Assembly (NCBI GenBank): GCA_963978895.1
Contig: OZ022240.1
Coordinates: 41,964,268 to 42,028,267 of the forward strand
DNA length: 64,000 nucleotides
Reading direction: 5' to 3'
Origin: Erpobdella octoculata
Lineage: Eukaryota > Annelida > Clitellata > Hirudinida > Erpobdellidae
The translations under genes and the position numbers were made by a program. This document shows, one piece after another, positions 22,957 to 34,619 of this stretch. The notes below the pieces were generated by a model. The model did not search any database and was not told the DNA's origin. It saw nothing but the letters and a program-made list of their open reading frames with translations. Each line of letters starts with the position of its first letter. Position 1 is the first letter of the stretch.

Positions 22957-25844
22957 TTATAGTCAACTTTGATGAACTGCATCAACAATAAGGCTGATCA
23001 AGTTGTGATAATTTTGTTTTAATCAACTATTTTGCTTTTTCTGTTCTAAAGGGATTTTATGCACATTTATGTTGGCAATGATGATGAAGATGAATACAAA
23101 ATAGTTTTGTTAGATTTAATGAAGTAAAATAGTTTCTTTATTTGATTTATTTTTTCTCATCTTCTGCGTCTCAACCTTTTGAAATTGAAACCAGTGTCGT
23201 TTTGAAACTGTCATTTTAACTTCTTTTGTATGAATATTTTCATTTTATGTTTGCTATCGTGAAAGTTATACCCTGTTGAGTTGAGTTAGAATAAATTTTT
23301 ATGTATATAATTTGTTTTAATTTGTTTTGTGCTTAAATTATATTGGAGAATGTATTGTAATTTTGTATTTGGCAAATCGGGTTGATCAATAATGCTGATC
23401 AAAGTCTGATAATTTCTGTTTAAATCAAATATTTTTATTTACTGTTCAAAAGAGGTAGAAAATTTATAAATTATATTATTTCAAGTGCTCGTTTAATAAT
23501 AAAGATAACTGTGGAATGAACAGAAAAAAATCTTTATGAGAGAACGCTGGATGCAGAAGATCGTACGAACAACTATGTCAAGGCAGAATCTGGGTTTTTA
23601 CAAACTTTTATTTAGGTTACAATCTCTGTTTGTGTGTGGCTTTCTCTGTACACAAATCTTGCAAGTAAAATTTAACCAGCTTTTTGACTAGCTAGGAAGC
23701 TGGAACTTTTAGCATAGCTTTATATTGGATGACAATACATGATTCAATTGAAACAAATAAAAAAAAAAGAGGAAACAAAAAGCTATATATATATTTATTT
23801 ATATATAAATGTTTGTTTTGAAAAATTCGTTTTTTCCTTTACTTGTTTGAAATAATAAAATGCGTGTTTCATTATTTTTTTTTTTTAAATTAGTTTCCAA
23901 GCTATAAGGTTTTGTGCCAGATAAAACTGGGACTGTTCATCAAATGATTCATTCTCTTTGATTTGATTTGATCAGAGACAGCGCCAGGCCTCGATTTTTG
24001 TGTTTATGAAATGAGCCAGTGCAGAATTTTCTGCCTATAAATAAAGCCGGAACGGGTCTAAAAAATCCGTGTAGGGCTCTATGGATTAGAGAACTGCTAT
24101 GCCGTGATTTTAGGATGCCTATTCAGACGGGCCAAACTTGAAGTCTTGCTAACAACAACAACATTAAAAAAAAATAGGATTTATACTCGCCGGTAACGTG
24201 ACAACGCGTATAATTTTACCTTCAATTGTGATTTCGAAGAATCTCATATTGTCCAAGAAATTTTAAGCCTCTAAAAACGGGCCGGGTTCAGATTAGACGG
24301 ACCGGGCCGAGTTGTCGACGGCGCCTGTAGTTGTAGATACTATGCACGTTTCAAATTCTCTAAATTCAAGCGAGCGAAGCCGCGACGGCCACTACAAGAT
24401 AACTAATATGTTTTCAAGAATAAAATTTCTTATTGAGTTGTTGGGGTGTTCTTATTCTAGATACGTCACTGCATTTTACAATGGGTGAAATTTGGAGATT
24501 ATTTAAGTCAATTATTAAAAAGACTAGAGCTTTATCGACTCAAGCTCCTATCTTTTTTAGAAAGCTTGGGAAGAGAGAGAGAGAAGGTGAAGAGGGAGAA
24601 AGATAGAAAATAATGTATAAAAAAAAGAGCAAGATCAAAATGATTAACATGTAATTAGTTACATTCAAGTAACAGAATGGCAACAAACTTTCACAACCTC
24701 TATTTTGGAGTTAATAGGTGCCTGCCTCCTTACACCTTTTATATGGTACTTGCTAATGCTTCCACATTAGGTAAGCAAACATTTTCAGAAATTTCTAATT
24801 CAACAGATAATTTCATAATTTAAATATTGCAAATCTTATGTTTTATAAAATTGGTGTTTAACTATACTAATTATAAGTTTTAAATTAATGCTTTTATTTA
24901 ACTTAACTCGTCTCTCTGTTTGTTTGTTTGTTTGTTTGTCTGTGGTGATCATATCTTAGAAACAAAAATTCACCCACTTTTCGACCACCTAGAGCTCTAA
25001 AACTTTCAGGAAAGCTTTATTCTGGATGACAACACATGAATTGAATGTTTCCGACATGAATTAGGGCTTAAATCATTTTAAATTATTCAAATCAAGTTGT
25101 TTGTGTATAAGTCACCAGAGGTCCAAAATAATTAAACAGTACGGTTTATTTATAAGTCGCCAGAGGTCCAAAATAATTAACGTTTGTTTTAGATTCAAAA
25201 ATTTTAGTTCGTTGACTCAGATAAAGAGGCAAATGAAAGCTTTTTTACATTTTTTATCTTTACTTGTTTTAATTCAATAAAACGCTTATCATAAAACTCT
25301 GACATAATGAATGTTATTAAAAACACAGGTGGGATTTGAACACATTTTATTTGCAAAGTTTTTCATTATTCATCCCAATGTTCAGAAACGTTATTTTATA
25401 AGAAAATACAAATTTAATTTGTAATTATTTAGCAATACTATGCTTAAAAAACCACGTTGAATGGCGTATAGGCTGTTAAAATGTTATACGTAGAAAATCT
25501 CATGGTTTTGTTAACTAAAATAAAATAGCAAAAACTGAAAAAAAGTTATGTTGGTTTTATTTCAGATTCACACAAGAAGTTGTTATTAAACCTTGAAATT
25601 ATAAAACAACTCATAACTGTATAAAACACATTTAAACAACGATTACACATATCTGTATAAAACACATTTAAACAATTAAAAACCTTTCTGTTTTGGTTTT
25701 TGTAATTTAAAATAGAACTAAAAAATAAAGCTCTTTTATGATGTCAAAGTGTTCAAATCAGTTCAAATTTATAAACATTCTTAATAAGACCGTAAAAATT
25801 TCAAATTTATAAACATTTCAAGAACGTCGTTCGGAAGCTTTAAA
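22957..25844. other. Spacer between LIG4 and receptor gene A
   Basis: No gene seen. 24000-24345 is a GC-rich transposon relic (GTGTAGGGCTCTA near 24060, GGGCCGGGTTCAGATTAGAC near 24280) related to 5225-5890. About 25500-25844 aligns with the region upstream of receptor gene C (58390-58658) and partly gene B (34380-34619), so it probably includes the promoter shared by the paralogues. It carries TATAAA words within 60 bp of the start. Confidence 0.55.
23605..23756 (+). repeat. Dispersed repeat, copy 1
   Basis: Shares GTGTGGCTTTCTCTGTAC, CAAATCTTGCAAGTAAAATT and GGATGACAATACATGATTCA with 50790-50940. A more diverged relative is at 24905-25045 (GGATGACAACACATGAATTG). Function unknown; probably part of a transposable element. 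Confidence 0.7.
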
Positions 25845-28800
25845 ATGTTAAATGATTCAATTTTATTTTTGTCTGTTTTAGTTATAATATTAATTATTGC
25901 TTCCTTGCCAGTTCCGTGCAAATGTTAGTTAGACTTTCGAATGTTTTGAAATTTTGGAATATTACTAAATTATGTAATTTTGTGTGTGCGTGTGTGTGTG
26001 TGTGTGATTCAATTTTTTTAAAATAATTTTTAACCATTTCTAATTCAAAACTGTATGCAATATTTTTTAAAGCGAAACCACATAAACATAAATTAACTCA
26101 AGAAAGCACTCTGTGTGATAGCGGTGCCGATGATTGTAGAAAAACTACCTATCAATTGGATCGTTATTATCGAGTCCGAACCATCTATTTTACAGCTAAT
26201 GGTAAATATTGAATGTTGTTATAAAATTTGATTTTAATTTCAAGATACTTCAAATGATTTTAAAGATTGCTTTAACATGAATAGGTAATTGTTTCATTAG
26301 CAAGTTAAAAATTTGCTGATTAATGACAGTTATATTAATCTTGTGCTCTCTAAATCAGATACAAATAATCCTTGATTTATAAATCACATGCTGCACATAG
26401 TTTTGAATTTGTTGACATTATAAAAACTGCAAAATCTAAGCGTTAAATACTGCCCGAGTTGTCGCAAAAGCCATTTATTCAGTGGTGCGTCTTATGGTAA
26501 TTTACCGTTTTTTGTAACATAACATAACATAACATAACATAACATAACATAACATAACATAACATAACATAACATAACATACCATAACATAACATAACAT
26601 AACATAACATAACATAACATAACATAACATAACATAACATAACTTTAGTATAGTGAATAAGGAGTCAAATTACTGTGTAATATTCACTACTATTTAAGTT
26701 TAGCAAAAAAAATTTATTTTTAAAAGACTTGCCTTATTCGCCCTCTGGAGGGCGTGTGTTCAATCTCGGTCTATTCGCCCTCCGGAGGGCGAGTGTTCAA
26801 TCTCGGTCTATTCGCGCTCCGTAGGGCGAGTGTTCAATCTCGGTCTATTCGCGCTCCGTAGGGCGATTGTTCTATCAAGTTAATGAGACATCTGGTGGCA
26901 TAACCGACATCCGCTAATAACTACTGAAAAAAGCTGCACAAAATCAAAGAAACTAAACATTTCTTATAGAGCCACAACACCAAATCGAAAGCGTTAACAC
27001 TGACTCGGATTCGTTAACACCGAATTTTTGGCGATGACACCGACACTAAGGTGTCTCTGACATTTTCCATTTTTTAGCAAGGGAGAAGTTTTTTATCGCG
27101 ACTCCCCACGTTTTTATAAATATAACTTAATAACTTCATCTTACGTTGAGTGTTGAATAAAGTATATGTTTTCTCAACACATTTAACATTGTTTAAAATT
27201 TTAGCCACTGTAACAAAAGCTGTTCTCAAACAAAACCTGGAAAATGGTTCAAAGTCTGACTGTACCATACAAAATGAAAAAACTGATTGTAACGAAAGTT
27301 TTGCCGCTCTCTTCATCGAGCTTGAATCCACTACTGACATAGAGATTTCTTCCCTTGCTGCACACGGTGATTGTATAATTCCATATTATATTGCTAATAG
27401 AAGTATCCAAAAAATTTTGCAGTTAAAATTAAAAAATTAAAAAAACTAAGATTAAAAAATACGTTTGATTAATTTATTGAAATAAATTATGGTGAGGAGC
27501 AACTTTATGATTAAAGTTTTAACTCATTTGAATGATAGAGAGTTCTTTAATTTTCACATCTAAAATTTGACACAAAAAAAAATCAAAAAATTTAAACAGA
27601 AAACACAGCAAAATTAAAACGATTTTAGTTTAAACAAAAAATTTTTAATTTTATTTAAATTAATTATTAGATTCCGCAGCAAATTTTTTTATGGGTTGCA
27701 TCAAATCTTTACAACGTTCTAAAGAAGAAAGGTTTTGTAGTCCATACGATGAGAAGCTTTGGTGTCAAACTATTTTTGCTTGTCAGGTTTGTTTAAAAGT
27801 TAAAATTTTTTTTAGAACATAAGAATTTAGATTAGAATCATTTTTCAGTCTCCTAATGAATATCAGTGTTATGAATTAAAAAATGAAGACTTTCCTCTAC
27901 CATGGTCTGCATGCAATTCATCAAAAGAAGTGTATTTTGTATATGCAGGTTGGTATGGTTAGATCATAAACAACGAGCATTATTTTTTTAGGATTTTTGT
28001 TAATTTAATATTGTGTAGAATAGTTTAGCTGATAAATGTGTAAAAACAGAAAACTACTAATTGAAACGTTGCAAAAATGATGAGTTTTTTAACATAATGA
28101 TTTTAAATATCCACCACATTTTAACCAAATATTTGTAAAATTCAAGAAAAATTTGAACCTGCTCTCCTGAAGGCTGCATGCAAGCGCTATTACCACTGCG
28201 CTACCCAGGCATCAATAGAAAATAATGGCTAGAAAGTCCGGTGTTTCGTAGCTATATTACAGTAGACTTGACTATGATGGGCAGTGATATTTTAACAAAG
28301 AAAACTAAAGCTAATACAAGAAAAGTTGGCCGTAGTTAACTAAAACTATAAATAAACAATAAATGAGTTTTACAACTGAAATTAAACTAAAACTGAAATA
28401 ATTTGTTCTGAAACTAACTTACACTAAAATAATTAATCCTAATTTTTATATTAACAGCCCATTTTTCATTGCTTAAAATCGCGCCCCTAAATGTCGCCTC
28501 GCCTAAATGTCCTTTCGCCCATACATCAATCTGGCTATAAGTCGTTGCCTAGACGTCGGGCGCCTAACTGTCGCCCGCCTAAATGTCACCAAACCCTTTT
28601 AGCCATATTTAAAAAAAATTGCATCTAAAACAGTATTTATATAATACCGCAGTAGCAGATATTTTTTTATTAGAAATAGAGTTATCCAAACTTGGTTACT
28701 TATTTCTAAACTTTATATTTGAAGTGACTATTCACAGGTGAAAAATCTCATAATAGTCTATAATAAATATTTTAACTATGTTATGTTAAAATGTATTTTT

Positions 28801-31800
28801 TTCTTAGAGACCTTAAGAGAACTCCATACAGACAAGGAATGCAAAAATGGTTCTACTTCAACTATTTCCAAGTCATTATGTTCAGCACCAATGAATAATT
28901 GTGAGCTTTTTATTCATAATTGCTTATAGTACTTTACACCAAGTCTTTTAAACCTGTTATAGTGAGTTATTAACTTATTGTTTTCAAAGAAAGTGCATAA
29001 CATAATGTTTAGTTAATTTTATTTACATAAGACTTTATAGCTGAAAATTTTTCAGATTGTCCAAGTTCTTTAACAAATGATGAGTGCTTGATGATGCATA
29101 AAAGCCACTGTTGTCACAACAATTGCAATAAATGCAAAGACGGTTATCAAGGATATAACTGTGACATTAGGAGTGGGCCGATTTAATTTAATTTATAAAA
29201 TTATTTTATTTTTTTGCATTTAAAAAAATCAGTACTGATAATTTAAATTTTATTGTTTTGATTAGAAATCATCCATAAATATCATCACACAATTTCTAGC
29301 TGTTTTATATTCCAGATGCTTCTTGTTTGAGCTTGTTCCATTCATTGATGACCCTCGAACTGAAAAACTTCTGTTTCATAGGGCCTGTTCTTTTCTTGAA
29401 GAAGTTTTTGTTGTGGCCTTTTGCGTTGGATAATGCTCTTGGAAAATATTTTTCTGAATCAATGTTAACATGTTTGTTTAATATATTGTATGTCAGTATT
29501 AAATCACGTTTTTTCCTTTGTCTCTCAAGCGTTGTCAATTTACACCTTATTAGTCTGTCATTATAACTTAAATCTTGCATTCCTTTTATTAATTTTGTTG
29601 CTCTCCTTTGTAATTTTTCTATTCTTGATAATTTACTTTGTACTTTTTCTATTCTTGCCTCAGATATGGACTCCATACTTGCACACAATATTCTAAGTGT
29701 GGCCTGACAACTGACTTATACAGCTTTAGAATTAAATTTTTAATCCTTTTTTCACTTTTTCTCATTTTTTCTTTTTCTCTTTTTTCTCTTTCATTTTTTA
29801 AATTATTAGAAAACTGTCATATAGTGATTTTGTATTGTATTTATACTTACCTTAGCGTAATATATATAATTAAAATTATTGAACAGTATTTGAATTGATT
29901 GAAATTAGTGTTGATTAATATTGAAGGTATATATTGTTTGCTTATTTAACTCTTAAAATTATAGTTATAATTCTTTTAATGTGACATCACATTTTTTAGA
30001 TTCCTTCCCCTTTGGTTACACACTATCCAAATTTTTTATTTCCTTTTCTGCTCTAATGTGTAACGTCATTTATGGATGACCCAAATGAAACTTGAGTTTA
30101 AAACAGATTTTTTGTTAAAAAAATCAGATGTCAGGAATATAATAATTTGTTAGCAGTTTTTAGCAGATAATTTGATAAATCTTTTACAGGATGCTCAAAA
30201 AATTATGAGACTTGCAATAATGGTATATGTTCAGAAATAACTTTGGAGTTTGGTGCTACAGTTGCAGAATGTATTTGCAACTCGGGTTTTAACAGGTCAT
30301 ATTGGTTTGAAGACTGCACAGGTAATTAATTGTTTTGTTAATTTCTAAACTGCGTCAAGTAGTTCCAACTGGAAATGATTTCAATTTGCAAAAAAAATGT
30401 TTCTTCTCTACGTTTTTTTAATCTTTTGTGGTGAAGGAACACAGCTATTACCTCTGAGATAATAGGATGCATTAATTTTCCACGCAGAGTGCGTTTTGCT
30501 TCACGAACATAATAACATCATCATTATCAGACAGTATTGTGCATTGTTGAGCCAAACTGATTTTTTTACATTATTTCTCAAGTGTTGTGGCTCCACGTTT
30601 TTGTAGTCTTTTTTATGGGATGAATGTTTGTTACTTTTTTGGTAACTCGGTGTTGGATTTTTTTTTAAATTATAAATTTTCTACCTGAATTAAAGACAAC
30701 AAACTTGCGTTTCTCATTCTAGGTGTAATCAAATAAAAACCTTACATTAAATATTTCACAATATTGGTGTGACTTCTCGGAAATGTCGGTAGGTAAGCAA
30801 AAGTGATTTAAATAGTTGTCCTCGAGATATGACGGAAGTCTGATGTCCACTAAACGCTCATTAATAAGATGGCCAATTGTTGCAACACCTCTACACATAT
30901 TAAACTTTTTGTATAATGTATGACTAAAGTTGAAATTGAAACAACCTCGAAAATATTTTGGTAACCGTTATTATTATTATCATTTATTAGTAGGTATTTA
31001 TTATCGTCCAATAAACTACAAAACCATTCTATTTAGCCTGTTATACGATTTGGCGATATTGTAACATCAACAAATTAACTATTAATTAATCGTTAATTTT
31101 TCAAAAGTTAACTATTAAATTCAAATTAATCGTTAACAGCCCTAAAGAAAATGCCTGAAAAAACAGATGCTGGCGATATAGCTATAATGGTTATGCTAGC
31201 TGTGATATTTGGCGGAATGATATGTGCCATTATATGCTCCGTAATTTGTAAGTTGAATAAACGTTTTTTCATTGTTTAACTTTTTATAAAATGTTGATAA
31301 TATTAAATAATAATGTGTTTTTATTATGTTACTTTTCTATTTAAATATTATCAAAAACATAGGAAAGAAACCGCACTTTGAAATGACACACACAGTTAAC
31401 TACCACCCGAACGTTGTTTATAAATTTCACTTTATTATTACCCAGCTCAAACCGATTCTCATTTTTTGACCAAAAATGAATAAAAGACTGAGTTGACATG
31501 AACCATAACAAAACATTTGTTTTTGTTGTTGTAAAAATCTTCAAAACTTTTTCAACTATTAAATTGTTTTCATTTTTCAACAAATTTTGATAAAAATAAT
31601 TACATTACTTTTTGCCATTCAATCGTGCTGAAACTTAAAACTTAAAACTTAGATTTGTTCTTGATATTAAGGCTGTTTTTTGTCTAAATTCCTTCAAACT
31701 GTCAACGCTCAGAAAAAATAGTTTATAAAAAAATTATTTAAAAAAAATGTTTTTATGACTTAGTTGTTTTTTTTCTCAGACAGAAAAAAAAATCGTGTTG

Positions 31801-31874
31801 GAGTGGAAGAACAACCAGCAGTAGAGGAAAACAATCGTGTTGGAGAGGAACAAAGGCCAGCAGGAGATGTTTAG
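25845..31874 (+). CDS. Receptor-like gene A: signal peptide, cysteine-rich N-terminus, two EGF-like modules, one transmembrane segment
   Basis: Unrecognised type I membrane protein, first of three tandem paralogues. Exons: 25845-25923 (signal peptide, MLNDSILFLSVLVIILIIAS), 26073-26201, 27205-27366, 27671-27786, 27849-27948, 28808-28900, 29056-29172, 30190-30321, 31140-31247, 31780-31874. Frame closes at 376 residues. Exons 2-6 form a cysteine-rich region I cannot assign. Exon 7 (CLMMHKSHCC...GYQGYNC) and exon 8 (YETCNNGICSEI...FEDC) each hold EGF-like cysteine spacing. Exon 9 encodes the membrane span DIAIMVMLAVIFGGMICAII; exon 10 a short charged tail with a duplicated NRVG-EEQ motif, ending GDV. 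Exon 8 joins directly to the transmembrane exon because the calcium-binding EGF exons found in B and C are absent. Exon 7 carries an extra Cys. An AATAAA lies about 250 bp past the stop. Role unknown; a cell-surface recognition role is inference. Confidence 0.75.
26516..26643. repeat. (AACAT)n pentanucleotide, about 25 copies
   Basis: Almost pure AACAT array with one ACCAT variant, in gene A intron 2. Absent at the aligned position of genes B and C. Confidence 0.95.
26736..26880. repeat. 37-bp tandem repeat, four copies, with a GC palindrome
   Basis: Each unit contains the palindrome CGCCCTCCGGAGGGCG or a decayed form (CGCGCTCCGTAGGGCG), then CGAGTGTTCAATCTCG, which can form a second small hairpin. 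Strikingly GC-rich inside AT-rich intron. Found only in gene A. Confidence 0.9.
28152..28211 (-). mobile_element. tRNA-derived SINE head in gene A intron 5
   Basis: Minus strand reads TGCCTGGGTAGCGCAGTGGT (box A) and, further on, GCAGGTTCAAAT (box B). No matching 3' acceptor stem, so not a tRNA gene. The same relic sits at the aligned intron position in gene B (about 37169-37230) and gene C (about 60594-60654), so the insertion predates the gene duplications. Confidence 0.7.
28440..28600. repeat. Degenerate CGCCTAAATGTC repeat in gene A intron 5
   Basis: Several variants of CGCCTAAATGTC(G/C/A) with spacing near 20-30 bp; the same block is at about 38505-38640 in gene B. The gene C equivalent holds CCCTAATTGACGTCCCTGA repeats instead (about 60898-61005). 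Confidence 0.6.
29305..29795 (-). pseudogene. LINE reverse-transcriptase C-terminal fragment (CR1/L2/jockey type), frameshifted
   Basis: Minus-strand frames read RPHLEYCVQVWSPYLRQE, then after a frameshift and stop IEKLQRRATKLIKGMQDLSY, TLERQRKKRDLILTYNILN and FFSSRVINEWNKLKQEA. This is the conserved 3' end of many non-LTR retrotransposon ORF2 proteins. 5'-truncated and broken. It lies in gene A intron 7; the aligned intron of gene B lacks it, so insertion followed duplication. Confidence 0.85.
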
Positions 31875-32509
31875 CTTTATAGGCTTACCTGTATTGCCAT
31901 TAAAGAATAGAACAAACTTATTTGACGTCCAACAAAAAAGTTGTTATAGTTTTAAAGGTGTTTGATTAATGTGGCAAAAAACTAACTTTATAAAAAAAAG
32001 TTTTGCAAATGTATTTAAGAAGGAAGAAAGTAAAGACTATACTGTAAAAAAAATTCAACCGTATTTGCTTTAGTGTTTAAGTAATTGTTGTTTGTTTGTT
32101 AATTTGATGTTATTTGTCTTTTGAAATAAAAAAAAACTCAAAGAAATGAAAACTGTTTTTAATTTACAGAAACAAAACTTTAATGATTAAAAAAAATTAT
32201 TTAATAAGTTACCTTTAAACATGTCGTTACTGCTCAATAAAAAGATCATTGGTGACTGACTCATACCCGAAGTTCTGTTCTACTCTTTTTTCTGATAATC
32301 AAAACTTAAAAAATGAGAGTTTTAATCAATTTAAACTAAAACTCGGAGTTGATGAAACAATAACTAAAAATTTGTACAACTTAATATGTTTTATAACCTG
32401 TAAAGTTTAACACTTAAAAACAATTTCGAGGAAGGTTTTATTTCATGTACAAACGTCAATGAGTATTGCGTGACAAAATTCAAATTTAGTTTACTTAACA
32501 AAGTTTGAA

Positions 32510-32861
32510 AGTTTCAAGCAGCATTTAGCAATTCTATTTTACGTTTTATGGGCAGAAAAAGTTAGGCGAAAATGGGAAAAAGATAAAGAATGGGAGATAA
32601 AAAGTAAGTGAGAAAAGGAACGGAAGAACGAGCGGGAAAGAGAGAGCGAGCGGGAACGGGAAACCAAGCAAAAACGGAAGAGCGAGCGGTAGCAAAAACG
32701 GGAAAACAACCGGGGACAGGAGAGCGAGCGAAAAAAGGAGCGGAAGCGGGAGGGCGAGAAAGAACAGAAAAGCAAGCTCCAGCTGGAAAATGCAGGGAAG
32801 GAAACGGGAACGATAACAACAAACGATTAAAATCCCGTGCAGCGCCGAGTAACCCTGCTAG
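32510..32861 (+). mobile_element. Helitron-like non-autonomous element with purine-rich minisatellite
   Basis: Body of imperfect GAGCGGGA/GAACGGGA units ending GTGCAGCGCCGAGTAACCCTGCTAG before T. Related 3' ends are at 42442, 45549 and 49862 (for example GGCAACGCCGGGTAACTTCG then CTAG). A CTRR 3' end before T and a GC hairpin near it are Helitron-like; assignment is tentative. 5' boundary not clear. Confidence 0.5.
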
Positions 32862-32877
32862 TAAATAAATTTATGTA

Positions 32878-33325
32878 TTTATTAATCATCAGACTGAAAG
32901 ATCTTTAAGACCACTGACACAAATCTGTATAATGTACATACATAGGCAATACAAGATCGAAATCGAAAAAATAATCAGATGTATGTTAACTAGCTATTAA
33001 AGTCAAAGTCGCATATTAACGCGTTAAAGCGAAAGATTGCATTTGAGTTCACGATTTCATTTTGTAGTACATTCCATGGTTTTACGACCCTATTGCAGAG
33101 AGAGTATTTTGTAACGTCTGTTGAGAATCTATTGTATTGAAGTTTGAAATTATGTCCTCTCGTGCTCGGATAATCTTAACAAATAGTAGATGCTTCAAGG
33201 GTGAGTCCACAAATCCATTTAGTAATTTGTAGCAGAATGTTAAGTCCGCCAGGAAGCGGCGTCTCTCCAGGGTCATAAGTTTAAGAATACTCAGTCTTTC
33301 CAGGTAGGTATATTTGGCATATAAA
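32878..33325 (-). pseudogene. Second LINE reverse-transcriptase 3' fragment
   Basis: Minus-strand frame YLERLSILKLMTLERRRFLA then DLTFCYKLLNGF, followed after a stop and frame change by RVVKPWNVLQNEIVNSNAIF. The 3' flank ends in GATGATTAATAAATA. 5'-truncated CR1-like copy between genes A and B. Confidence 0.8.
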
Positions 33326-34619
33326 TAAAAATTTTATATGCAGTTTTATTCCATTGAGTTTTTATTTTTTTTCTTTGGTTGCTTCCATCAAATCATCAAA
33401 AAAAACATTGTGTGCCAAGTTCTATTCAAGCGTGTTTCAATTTTTAAAAATGAACCAGATTTGCCAAAAATAGAACCTAAGGTTTTCTCCATGCAATTAG
33501 ATACGGAAAACATACACTTCTCTAAATTTTGCTTTATAAGGTTTTTAATTCTTGGACTATTTTCAAAAAAATAGTTTCTATGTTTAGCTAATAAATTTAT
33601 CTTTCTAATGTATTAAGGTACGAACGCAATGCAGTCAAAAATTTTAATCTACAGGGTCCCAAACGCAAGTGAAAAATCCTTTTTTATTTTTTTGCAATAT
33701 TAATTTTTTTCACCATTATGTTTGTTTTCTAATTAATTCAATTAAATAAAATTGCATAATTCGCTGAATCAATTTTATTTTTATCTAAATCTGTTTAAAA
33801 GCAGATTACTATTAAACACAAACTTTTTGAATCGTTGGCTTATTGATCTATTTTATGTTTATTGATTGTTGCCATCTTCAGAACCGTTGAAGTTTAAATG
33901 AAATGCAGTGACTAATTGGTAAAAATACAATTAATTAAAAAGTAGTAAAGTACAATTTGAACAATATTCAAATTTGTCAAGTACAAATGTATGAAAATAA
34001 AAATATTTAAATTAAATTAATAATAATAATAGTAATAATTAAGCAAATAAAGATCAGTAAGCATGGCTTTTAACAACGGAATTACAGTCAATTTTAAGGA
34101 CGTGACTAAAAAAACAATCAAATACATTATGTATAACCTTTGAAACACAAACGTCTGGTACAAAACATTAATTCAAAAAAGAAACACCTGAAGAAACATT
34201 ACTACTATTAACATGCATATTTTTACAGAAATTGAAAATGATAAGCCATTAATAAATTTAAGCCTTTGATTAATAAACAATGGTATTCTTTTGATTTAAC
34301 CCTTAAACTTTTTGGTTCCCTAAATTGTAATAAAACTAATAAAAAAATATTGAATAAGACATATTAGTAAATGTTTCAATTTATTTTACAGTGCAGTGTT
34401 TCTATTAAACCTAAAAATTATAAACAACACATAACTGTATAAAACACATTTAAATAATAAAGAATTTTCTATTTGTGTTTTTTATAATTTAAAATAGAAC
34501 TAAAAATAAAGCTCTTTTATGATGTCAAAGCATTCAAATTTATAAACATTTCTAACAAGACCGACAACATTTCAAATTTATAAACATTTCAAGACCTTCG
34601 TTCGGATCTTAGTTTTAAA

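Larger units (their letters stand above)
31875..34619. other. Spacer between receptor genes A and B, with 3'-flank duplication
   Basis: About 31875-32130 aligns with 45198-45450 after gene B, and 33330-33420 with about 45550-45660. The duplicated segment therefore extended past the gene. Contains a Helitron-like element and a LINE fragment (separate entries). Nothing recognised in 33600-34380. Confidence 0.6.

Noticed and set aside
26736..26880. CRISPR-like appearance of regularly spaced palindromic repeats
   Set aside because: Units are contiguous with no unique spacers, and the locus is an intron of an animal gene.
27074..27340. 88-codon minus-strand frame, also seen at 36127-36396 and about 59832-60017
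   Set aside because: Antisense shadow of receptor exon 3, which is the coding strand by splice signals and cysteine conservation.
28152..28211. tRNA gene on the minus strand
   Set aside because: Box A and box B are recognisable but the 3' acceptor stem does not pair and the copy is repeated in all three paralogue introns, so it is a SINE relic.
32539..32868. Arg/Ser- or Glu/Lys-rich open frames
   Set aside because: Products of the purine-rich GAGCGGGA minisatellite in a Helitron-like element; the same holds for 42267-42596 and 49665-49847.
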